Below are positions 1 to 8,723 of a stretch of 20,243 nt of DNA, piece after piece. Numbering within the stretch: position 1 is the stretch's first letter; every line of letters begins with the position of its first letter. The notes beneath the pieces were generated by a model. The model saw only the letters and a program-made list of their open reading frames with translations. It made no database searches and was not told where the DNA came from. The position numbers and the translations under genes were made by a program. The DNA is from Priapulus caudatus (Eukaryota; Priapulida; Priapulimorpha; Priapulimorphida; Priapulidae): contig NW_014577172.1 of assembly GCF_000485595.1 (NCBI RefSeq), positions 136,899 through 157,141 on the forward strand. The letters run 5' to 3'.

Positions 1-183
1 ATATTGTTCGTATTCGCGATGGTAATGAGAGGATGTGCACATACGTGTCATATTTTTATAGATCACATGCCTATATTGTCACCAATACAATGACAGCAAT
101 AATTTATTATATTATGTTCTGCAATTCGCCACGGATCGCACCTTTACGATCACAATAACTAAACGCCGATGAAATCTGCATAG

Positions 184-2512
184 ATCTTCAAACGCATGGG
201 CAACAGACGGCGACGGGAGGCGAGACGTAATCAGAACGGATGCCCTATTCACGGAACATTTTTCGTTTCGCACGAGTATACCGACTACAGCGTCGTTCAA
301 TCGCTCTACTACGAAGGACACGAAATAGGTAAAATTGCGAAAAGAAAGCCGCCGCAGTTTGAAGCAGTTGAAATTTTATATTCTATTTACCGTATCGTAA
401 CCGCTTTGATGTTACACAATATCCCCAGTGAGATGTGATCAATTATCATTAGGACATGCAGCATTCCAGCTTATATAATTATCAGATATAGCATGACACT
501 ATGATCTAGTAGCGATACATCTAGAGCGTAATGCGCTATCCCGTCATCACTGGACACTGACTCGGAATCTTTAATCGTGGTCTGTCGCTGGTGGCCACAC
601 CCACAACCATTCTCTGATCAGTAGTGATGGGGCACGGGTACGACCGTTTTCGGGATACGGAATTAGATTATTTTAATTAAATAGGAACCGAGAAATATCA
701 GAATACATTTCGGAATTGAAACAAACCAGGACGCGGGTAAGCCCCTGTATTGCGATTTCACATTACTATAGGAACAGGTAAATGACATTAGTCCTGACCT
801 CGCGCCCTGACAAGGCGCGCTAGGAGACAAAGGAGAGGGACGCGTTCAAGTATTGAAGTCAGTTATTAATCTCATCATACAGGAGCGCATTCCATTACGA
901 AGCGGATACCGTCGACGTTTTGGGGCCGAGCCTCCGCCAGGGAATGGTCAGACGAGCTTGCTGACCAGCGAGTGATCATAGGAAACCTCGGACTAGTCTA
1001 CAATGCCGACGTCGTTGGTGTTCGCGCGCCGTATCTACAGGTAACGTGCCGGCGATAGCGTTAATTAGCAGTTACCTGGTCAGCTAGAACTCATGCTCGT
1101 GCTACGGCTGCGCATTCCGAACCGCGCGCAGGGATAGGATTGTTACTCTAATAGTTAGAAGGCATTTAGTTAAATAGCTCCCGTTTGATTTGCAACGTGC
1201 GGCTGCCACTGAGAAAAATACCACTATACGCATACATAGGATGCGAAAGTATGTACCAACCCGTATTAAAGTAATTGCGCTACCCAGCGCACGGCCAACA
1301 TGCGTTGATTTCTATAGATATTTACTCGAAATTGTGCGCATAGGTCGGAGGTGAGCCACAGTTTGAGATGATGGCCGCGAACAGGTTTATGTACGACGCA
1401 TCGATGACGACGCTTCAAATGGACCCTCCCTTGTGGCCTTACACGCTCGACCACGGCACTGCACACAAATGCCTCATACCGCCATGTCCGCTTGCATCGT
1501 ACTCGGGACTCTGGGAAGTTCCTATAATCAGTCTCTACGATAATGGACGGCTATGCAATCAGGTGGGAGCAGTCACATCCACGCGTTGCTACGCACACGT
1601 TCACACGCTCTCACCGTGTTATGTTACAACGTGTCGCGTTATGCCGTAGGTTTAAGGCGGCTATTACCCAGCCGCAAAATCAACTTGATGACGCCACAAT
1701 AAAGCACCTTCGGATTAGCAGCACTCAGATAATTAATTATTGCCGGAGCGTTTTGAGCAGAAATTTTATAGCTAGCTAAATAGCTAGATAGAATATTATA
1801 GATTGAGACGCGTACCGTCGTACACATAACGTCGTATATCCCATAACCAATAAATAACCTGGTTAATATTTATATTATTATGCTGCTGTGGGGCACTATG
1901 CTCTCAAGTGTCTGCCTGAGGAAGGAATAGGCCGCAGCGGTAGCGACGGCACTATTCCTCCCCAAACATCAACACTATGAGAGCATATTGCCCCCAAACA
2001 GCAGGCATTAATGTTTTTAGGTGCCATCACATGACTAGCAATCTACTTTTCGATGCGGGTATACCTTCTCTATACCCGCTAATTCGCCGGTGCATTCGAT
2101 GTAACAAAACGTCGGACACAAACAAACCGCCGTTCGAAATTACTCTGCGTTGGCGCCCAGACGCAGGCAGATTCGTGACGTAACAAACAACAATGTGATA
2201 TAATACAATGCGGTCGCGCAAGCGATTAAGTGCCCGCTCAGGGCGCGGCCTATCGACTTCATATGCCTGCTGCGTTATCCAATGAATTGCAGCAGTCATC
2301 ACCGTCATGCCACTAATATATGATAACCTAAAATAAAATTATTATTTAAGATATAACTATATTCATTTTTGATTATCTATAACGCATTGTATTTGTTTTT
2401 GATATTATGCATCTCTATTTCAAATGTCTGCTGACCTGATTGAAGAGATGTAATCTCGAAAGCTTGTGTCAATTAAACTTTAAACACCCTTATTCATATA
2501 CTTGACTTTGTT

Positions 2513-2543
<31 letters not shown>

Positions 2544-5500
2544 ATAATAATATATAAATATTAAAGATATTATTGCCCTACATATCAATATTAAAGATAA
2601 TTAGTTATAGGCGACTCTCATCTCCCATGCTATTACAGTAAAGAGAGTATATGCGATGCGTTAACGTGTCCCTGTTTTGGTTTAGCTCGACCAATGCTCA
2701 TCGCCACAGAATAGAGACGATGCTTTAAAGCTATTAACTTCCAACTTCGACCGACATTACAACACGAATAAAGCACCCATGCAGGTATAGCCACGCGATT
2801 CTGATACAACCAACCTTATAACGATTGGAATCATTCTAGATCTCAAATAACGTGTAATAAATAAACGTAGTAAACAGAAGTGACTGTAAGATTAATATTT
2901 TCTGTGTCAGTCACTAATAGTATATTAGGCATGACATGGAGTCCTCGTGTTCCGTACATATGTGGATTAATCGTTAAGTTAATTATTAATGGTTAATATG
3001 GCTATTGTTTCTAGATTATACTACGTCCACGTTGGTTCTATAAAAACCACTACAACTTGGAAGCTCTTCAAATGTTCATCGAGGACATGTTGACCAACAA
3101 GCCGGACGTGTATTTCGTCACAATTCGACAGGCTCTCGAATGGATAAAAGATCCGACGCCTGTTTCCCAGCTCAGCGGATTCAAGCCGTGGCAATGCACG
3201 TCACCCACTTATAAGGTAGTTGATCAATCCATAAATTACGTCGCCGTGTGGACGTCTGCATCGGCGTTGCTTTACGACTGTTGATTTGAATTTTCCGCTG
3301 ACAAAAAATACATTCATTACACTCATTATAATATGCTCTGCGTTCCGCACAATCGAACAGTGAAGGATGCACTGTGTTATGAAAAGCGACTAGGGCCATA
3401 TTTTGTCGGAGCTGGGCTTCTACTGGGCGTTCCATTCGTGCCAGTGCTGTATGTTATACATTCCGTGTTTCTTTCTTCTACCAAATGATGTGAAATTCGT
3501 CGACTACTTTACATAGCTTGTCTGATATACCTTCTCGTTCACAGATACCTCCCTGCAAATTTGCTCTAACCTGTGGATACCAGAATGTGACTACTTGGCC
3601 GAACAGTCCAGCGCACAAGGGCGAGAGATATATATCAACGTGTGCTGATACTTGCCCAGAAGTTTATCCGTTCGTTGGTAATCCAGAGGGCGCTCTAGGC
3701 GTGCCCTACTCGTACACGCGGCCAGAGTTTGGCAAGAGAGTAGCGAATAAGATGTCTGACAGGTTGTCATGCCAACAACGCGAATTGTCATTCACTGCCA
3801 AATCCGCCGGACGCCGCAGACGTGGCAAACAGGGTCAAGGTCAAGACGTAAGATCGACCGACACAGATCTGCCACAGTGTCAACCGGAGACAACTCCATC
3901 AGCTCCAAAATATCCAGGAGGGAACTCCGGTAGAAAAACAAATGGTCGCAAAACGCCCGATCAACGCGGCAATACGACGCCACGTCCGAATAACACGAAT
4001 GGTCAATCTGGTGGAGCAAAAACAGACCAAAAACCGACCTCAGGTGGATCGGAAGGTCAAGCTAATGGTGACCAGTCAAACCAAACGGATCCGGGAACCT
4101 CGGATCGTGTACAGGGACCAGATGACCAAGGGGATTCATCTACGGGTGATGCAGGACGGACAGGCAGCACTGATAGCAATGAGCAAGGTCGTGATAGCAG
4201 TTGGGTTTCTTTGGATCCGGGTAATATTCCTTTCGGTCCGGGAAGTATTCAAGATCAGAATCCGGACCGACGTTTCATGCTCGTAACAAACGTACAACCA
4301 GCTGCTAATATAACAAACAATACTAGCAGTGGACAGATTGATCCTGGCAATGATAGACAAGGAGACCGTGGTATTACTACCACATATACCGACGGCCAGG
4401 ATAGAGAAAGTAACGGCAATTTAAATGGATTAACTAATCGAGGTTCAAATGGAGATAACAGTCAAAATGGGCGTATCTCAGTTGATCCAGAACAGAGCAA
4501 CCCTGACCAGTATGCTCGCAATAGCAACTTGGTTTCACCGGATGAAGGGAGTATTCCTACTGGACCAGGATACGCCCTGGACCAGACTCCAGATATACTT
4601 TTCATACACGATAGAGATATGTTATCCAGTGTGCGTCCAACAGCCAATTCAATCGAACGAGGACAACGTGGGCAAAACGACCCCAATGCTAATAGATTCG
4701 TCGAGCAAGTGCGTGATGGGCAGGGCAATGGTGCTTCCCTTACCGCTGCCAATCAAGAGCAAACCTTTAACCAACAACGACGTAGAAGACCCGATAATTC
4801 GAGGAGTGTGCCGAGGCAGCGTAACGTCGATAACACATTAGAGGAAAGCAACCCTGTCAAGGAAACGCTAACGGAAGCAGATGTAAGAGATACATCTCCA
4901 CCCGGTGCCCCAGAGATGCTGAACGATAAGATTTTCGCAGATAGAATTTCCATGCTGTCGAGCATTCGCAATACTCAGAGGAACTCTCCATTCTTAGCAA
5001 GCAGCAGGCGAGCAAGCAACCGAAATATACGACCACTAAATCAAAATTCGTCAAGCAATGGTGACGGGGTGGTCATTAGTGAGAGTTCATCAAGACGACC
5101 TGACTCAAGCGATATCAATAGCAGTAAAGATAACTCACCACGAAACCGAGTATCGACTAGAGATAACATTACAGGCAACAGACAAGACTCCTCCGGAACA
5201 GAAATGCAAGATTCACAAACAGACGACAGTGTTGAAAATAAAGATTCCGCAGGAAAAGTTGGCAGAGCAAGACCATCGCCTGTTGCCGGTAGCAAAGACG
5301 TTAACGAAAACATCAGGCACGCAGAAATTGGAGATTCAGTACGTTTAGTTTTCTTAGCGGAAGCCGGAGATTCCATCGAACAACACCAGATGGCGTCCGC
5401 TTCTGCTGCGGATAACGAAGGAATGAGAGATCCATTCTCCGATACAACAAGCAGCCTCAGTAGCAACCAGCAGCTTATTAGTAACCATAGAAACCTACAG

Positions 5501-6568
5501 GCACGGAGAAGGACACTCGAGAACAGACGCAAGTCGATTATAAGACGCAGAGGAGAAACAAGGAAAGCTGGCAGGGATACAAAGAACAACGAGGGCAACG
5601 CTGCCTCTGATATATCCACCGCAGATTCCACTGATAGCGGAGTTACTGTCGGTTGGCGACAGATAGCGAGTGAGGTGCCACGACCTGACACCGACCGCCA
5701 ACAAGCAGACAACATCAGGGAGAGTGCAGCCGACAACATCCGGGATAGTGCAGCCGACAACATCCGGGATAGTGCAGCCGACAACATCCGGGATAGTGCA
5801 GCCGACAACATCCGGGATAGTGCAGCCGACAACATCCGAGATAGTGCAGCCGAGCGAAAACTCTTCCGTGCCAATATAGAAAGGGTCGCTTCAAACAAAG
5901 ACCAAGCATCGACTGATCAACAACCTGCTACCGCCACAGTAACACCTACTATTGACGAAGGTGTCAATGCGGGGACAGTCGACTATCCGTACAGCCCAGA
6001 GCAAGAGACACGTGACAGTCAGACGCCAGCGACGCGGAAACAAGTGAGCAACGGCAGACCATTCGTCATGGGAAAAATCCGAATGCTGAGCGAGGAGCAG
6101 ATGCAGCAGATGCTTGCAGCACATGACTCGTTGCTAGGCAACGGAGCAGCGGATGGTACTGCAGCTGAGCGCGAAGAAGCGGTTACAGTGCGATCTGCGC
6201 GTCTCCGTACGGCGTCTATACAAAATAGAATTACCGACAAGAACACGTCGTCCACACGAACACATCGCATGCCATCCTCGTCGAATGACAGCACGACTCT
6301 GACTGCTAGAACAGGGCTGAATATCGTACCGAACCAAAGCGTCTCCCGCAAATCCACACGTCGGATAATCGACACCATGTCACGTGACGTCAGCGCACCA
6401 ATAGTGAATCTAGAAGCTGTAAACGTGGGTTTTACGCTGGCGGAGAGCGGTGGGTACGCTAATAGAAGGGGTTCGTCTGATGTACAAGCTCCGCTAGTAC
6501 ACTGGGAAGCTAGTATCTTGAACGGAGAAGACGGAGAAGCTTCAAGGTCAGATCGCCAGGTCAAGTAA
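184..6568 (+). CDS. Chitin deacetylase-like protein, 3' six exons (5' partial), with giant low-complexity C-terminus
   Basis: Exons I could join: 184-328, 883-1040, 1344-1562, 2686-2784, 3015-3215 and 3545-6568. All introns are GT-AG and every phase matches, giving 1281 residues in the window. The family (CE4 polysaccharide deacetylases) removes acetyl groups from chitin in cuticle, tube or gut matrix. Diagnostic stretches are NQNGCPIHGTFFVSHEYTDY (exon 1), HSITK and RAPYLQ (exon 2), VGG..QFEMM, FMYDAS, WPYTLDH and IPPCP..SY.GLWEVP (exon 3), NFDRHYNTNKAP (exon 4), DVYFVTIRQALEWI and PWQC (exon 5), and the Cys-rich RYISTC..TCPEVYPF..NPEG end (start of exon 6). The exon with the TFDDA motif, signal peptide and any chitin-binding or LDLa domain must lie upstream. 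The second His of HSxxH is Lys (residue 55 of this partial protein), so deacetylase activity is doubtful. The family call is firm; the first acceptor (182-183) is weak in pyrimidines and is the least certain boundary. Confidence 0.9.
1889..1996. repeat. Imperfect long hairpin in chitin deacetylase intron
   Basis: The arms at about 1889-1935 and 1946-1996 are inverted repeats with gaps. Matching blocks include TATGCTCTCA against TGAGAGCATA, AGTGT against ACACT, and GGAATAG against CTATTCC, over arms of about 46 nt with a short GC-rich loop. It lies in the 1.1-kb intron between the exons ending at 1562 and starting at 2686. It could be a decayed foldback element or a structured RNA. Confidence 0.6.
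2055..2079. repeat. Short perfect stem-loop (9-bp arms)
   Basis: GCGGGTATA and TATACCCGC flank a 7-nt pyrimidine-rich loop, in the same intron as the longer hairpin at 1889-1996. No function can be assigned. Confidence 0.6.
2514..2553. repeat. (TA)n / (AAT)n microsatellite
   Basis: About 13-14 TA units run into AAT units, within an AT-rich stretch of the intron upstream of the exon at 2686. Just downstream, the 12-mer AATATTAAAGAT occurs twice. Confidence 0.95.
3545..6568 (+). CDS. Terminal 3-kb exon of the chitin deacetylase gene: Cys-rich end plus disordered tail
   Basis: The acceptor AG at 3543-3544 joins in phase 0 to the donor after 3215, linking SPTYK to IPPCKFALTC. The first 50 or so residues complete the deacetylase domain, with Cys at residues 4, 10, 33 and 37 of the exon. 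About 950 residues follow that are very rich in Ser, Asn, Asp, Gln, Gly, Arg and Thr, with only two Cys near the start and none that I can see later. There is no hydrophobic segment, so I see neither a membrane anchor nor a folded domain. Long low-complexity tails are known in some arthropod CDA5-type proteins; whether this tail is homologous to them I cannot tell. The open frame reads through a few residues upstream of 3545 only because the intron end lacks a stop there. It ends at the TAA at 6566-6568. Confidence 0.85.
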   Translation: MPPCKFALTCGYQNVTTWPNSPAHKGERYISTCADTCPEVYPFVGNPEGALGVPYSYTRPEFGKRVANKMSDRLSCQQRELSFTAKSAGRRRRGKQGQGQDVRSTDTDLPQCQPETTPSAPKYPGGNSGRKTNGRKTPDQRGNTTPRPNNTNGQSGGAKTDQKPTSGGSEGQANGDQSNQTDPGTSDRVQGPDDQGDSSTGDAGRTGSTDSNEQGRDSSWVSLDPGNIPFGPGSIQDQNPDRRFMLVTNVQPAANITNNTSSGQIDPGNDRQGDRGITTTYTDGQDRESNGNLNGLTNRGSNGDNSQNGRISVDPEQSNPDQYARNSNLVSPDEGSIPTGPGYALDQTPDILFIHDRDMLSSVRPTANSIERGQRGQNDPNANRFVEQVRDGQGNGASLTAANQEQTFNQQRRRRPDNSRSVPRQRNVDNTLEESNPVKETLTEADVRDTSPPGAPEMLNDKIFADRISMLSSIRNTQRNSPFLASSRRASNRNIRPLNQNSSSNGDGVVISESSSRRPDSSDINSSKDNSPRNRVSTRDNITGNRQDSSGTEMQDSQTDDSVENKDSAGKVGRARPSPVAGSKDVNENIRHAEIGDSVRLVFLAEAGDSIEQHQMASASAADNEGMRDPFSDTTSSLSSNQQLISNHRNLQARRRTLENRRKSIIRRRGETRKAGRDTKNNEGNAASDISTADSTDSGVTVGWRQIASEVPRPDTDRQQADNIRESAADNIRDSAADNIRDSAADNIRDSAADNIRDSAADNIRDSAAERKLFRANIERVASNKDQASTDQQPATATVTPTIDEGVNAGTVDYPYSPEQETRDSQTPATRKQVSNGRPFVMGKIRMLSEEQMQQMLAAHDSLLGNGAADGTAAEREEAVTVRSARLRTASIQNRITDKNTSSTRTHRMPSSSNDSTTLTARTGLNIVPNQSVSRKSTRRIIDTMSRDVSAPIVNLEAVNVGFTLAESGGYANRRGSSDVQAPLVHWEASILNGEDGEASRSDRQVK
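4190..4656 (+). repeat. Degenerate internal duplication inside the disordered tail
   Basis: Two copies of a diverged protein segment lie about 330 bp apart, at 4190-4311 and 4517-4656. The first reads SSWVSLDPGNIPFGPGS followed by DQNPD and VQPAANI. The second reads SNLVSPDEGSIPTGPGY followed by DQTPD and VRPTANSI. The shared VS.D.G.IP.GPG...DQ.PD pattern in otherwise low-complexity sequence indicates an old segmental duplication. Confidence 0.75.
5705..5848 (+). repeat. Coding minisatellite, six 24-bp units (ADNIRDSA)n
   Basis: Six tandem 24-bp units lie exactly in register with the reading frame and encode ADNIRESA once and ADNIRDSA five times. Units 2-5 (5729-5824) look identical in DNA. 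Unit 1 has AGG GAG in place of CGG GAT, and unit 6 uses CGA for Arg. The near-identity indicates recent expansion or homogenisation. The 8-residue unit mixes Ala with charged residues, which could form a short helix, unlike the rest of the tail. Confidence 0.95.
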
Positions 6569-8394
6569 CAAGGTCAATTTGTTGCGGGAAGAAGGAACCG
6601 TTGATGTTCAGCGTGGTAGTGCTGCAGTAACAGAAACAGCAAGTGTTTAGGGGACGCTTGTGAGGAATGCATGCGGCATCAACGATGTAAATACAGGCAC
6701 AGAACTCAAGGATTCATCCGATTCAGATTCAGTTTGGCAATCGCAAATGTCTGTACATAAAATCGGTTCATATATTTTCATCGCCATGTAAACGTTATAT
6801 ACATATATACTAATAAGATGGTAATGTAAGAATGATAATTTATCATAATAGGGGTATGTTTCACATCGCTTACTATTATATTCACCAATATTATAATTAA
6901 GCATTAAATATTCGTATATATTATGAAGCATTTATGCATCCTCTTTACTTTTTTTTTATTTAATGGCGTATGGATTCACAACGGCTAAAATAGAACGTTA
7001 CAACAAATAACGTTTACATAATATTTATTATAGCTTTATTTACACAGCCTGCCACAATTTACATGTGCAACTTCGCAAAATATCGATACAACTACACGGC
7101 GAAAATATCCAAAATCATCAAAGCGCGCATTTAAAATTAGAGCCTACATGACGTGCGTGTCTTTTTTTGATCAGCATTGCGATGGCGTTTGCTACCGTTA
7201 TCATGCTCGGTATATAGCAGATGCCGCTGCTGGTAACAAGAACAAGCATGGAAGCAGAAGATATACCGTTAACATGAATTCTCTTACCAACCTTACTTAA
7301 TTTTCATCACGTAACGTGAGGCTTCAACAATGTTATCAACAATAATCAGATTAAACTGTGATTTCCTAATAAATCACCATGGTTGGACCTTTACGTCATT
7401 TAAATCGAGTCACACACTCACCCATTGTAACGTCGGTATACGAAATAACCCGTGTTACCCAATTTTTTTGAGCGGTTTACTAATTGGCTGGCTGCTACTG
7501 ACATTGACATAACACACATTAAATACACTGTAACCAGTGAGTTGTTCTTTAACGAACAACTAAACCTTGTGTTTAGACAGCACACGTGTCTAGTACGCGA
7601 TTTCATTAACTATATTGTATATAATTGAGCGACATTATACACATATTAGGCATGGAGTACCGTAATGAAGTTTACATCTCCAATTATCTATATGACACTG
7701 TATGACTTATTGGTTTTGACAAACCTTTACAGTTTTAAGCCGCAACGAGACATCTCCAAGTGTAACAATTCTCCCATCACAGAGGGAATAACATCACTTC
7801 ATACATTCCAGGGTACTCCCTAGCAATTTCTGAAGGCATGCCGGGCAATAGAGCAATATATCCCTCATTGCTAATCAGAGTCAATCACGGGTATTGCAAG
7901 CGCCCCCCCCCAAAAAAAACCCAGATAAACTCAGTCAATTTAGAGACATATATATCAAGCCATGAAAACACAACATGATTGTGTGTGTGATTGTCATGAT
8001 CAAAAGTAAACGCAGCTGAAAATTAAGGCACGTCAATTAGAAAATTAAGGCATGTCGTAGGATGTATGGGATGTGTCACAAATTAGCTTTAGCTGTGAAG
8101 GCATGCCGGAACCGACCTGCGTTAAAGGCCTGGGAAGAACCCTGCGTTCTCCACCAACTGTTCTCCACCACCAGATAGCAAAGCCTCTGCTTCTACTAGC
8201 TTAGACTAGAGGAGTCACGTCTCTTTTCACTTTTAATTTACGATTGAGTTACATAGAGGAGTTACTGATGGGTAACCTACGAGAATAAATACACTAGCAA
8301 CGTCTTGTAATAAATCCCATAAAAGCGCATTTCACAACCTCGCCGTGTTTTCCTGTTCACGCGCGGAATACTTGCATTGTCCCAGACAGACAGT
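6569..8394. other. Intergenic region between convergent genes, left part
   Basis: No supported gene. The first 80 bases downstream of the stop still look coding-like in another frame (see findings). A possible poly(A) signal ATTAAA for the deacetylase gene lies at 6903-6908, with AATAAA only much farther on (about 7366, 8282 and 8306). For BRAP, read on the - strand, the nearest candidate is ATTAAA at 8237-8232. There is a C-run joined to an A-run near 7902-7919, and a 22-bp-period duplication of GAAAATTAAGGCAYGTC at 8018-8056. None of the short open frames here has recognisable content. Confidence 0.5.
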
Positions 8395-8475
8395 GCAGCA
8401 CCAACAGTCCAGACATTGCAGCACCAACAGTCCAGACATTGCAGCACCAACAGTCCAGACATTGCAGCACCAACA
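8395..8475. repeat. 23-bp tandem repeat, 3.5 copies
   Basis: The unit begins GCAGCACCAACAGTCC and ends AGACATT. Copies at 8395-8417, 8418-8440 and 8441-8463 are identical, followed by a half unit to 8475. It lies downstream of the BRAP stop codon, so it may fall in the BRAP 3' UTR. A 23-bp period is not a multiple of three, and the open frames across it are repeat artefacts. Confidence 0.95.
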
Positions 8476-8723
8476 CGACAGCAACACGTCTGCCTCCCAT
8501 CATCACTAAAACATCCGGGATATGCAACGTCATAATTTCAGGATTCATTTTCCAGAACGGGACGCACCCTTGCGTGCGACGTCACACCGCACCATTACTA
8601 ACATTACATTACTCACAGCAACGTACCAGCAACCCACTCTGTCCAGGGAATCCGTCACAGGCAACCATCGACATAATATATATATACAAAAACGAGCTCA
8701 CCCGAGGAGAACTTGACGCCCGG

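Larger units (their letters stand above)
329..2685 (+). other. Chitin deacetylase introns 329-882, 1041-1343 and 1563-2685
   Basis: These are the three introns between the first four exons seen, all GT-AG. Phase is 1 after the exon ending at 328 (G + GA gives Gly) and 0 elsewhere. The first intron holds nothing I recognise. The third is the longest and carries the hairpins and the TA microsatellite listed separately. The acceptor before 2686 has the best pyrimidine tract. Confidence 0.8.

Noticed and set aside
1977-2308. Overlapping open frames on both strands (68 and 93 codons) in the deacetylase intron
   Set aside because: Neither resembles the deacetylase or any family I know. The true neighbouring exons (1344-1562 and 2686-2784) join in phase without them. 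One stretch (NKPPFEITLR) superficially resembled the NKAP motif, but the real one is at 2767-2778.
5041-5898. 285-codon open frame on the - strand
   Set aside because: It is the antisense shadow of the low-complexity coding exon. Its repeated SAALSRML units are just the complement of the 24-bp coding minisatellite.
6019-6564. 181-codon - strand open frame
   Set aside because: Antisense shadow of the deacetylase tail, with no recognisable content.
8395-8475. CRISPR-like array
   Set aside because: These are direct tandem copies without unique spacers, in an animal nuclear intergenic region.
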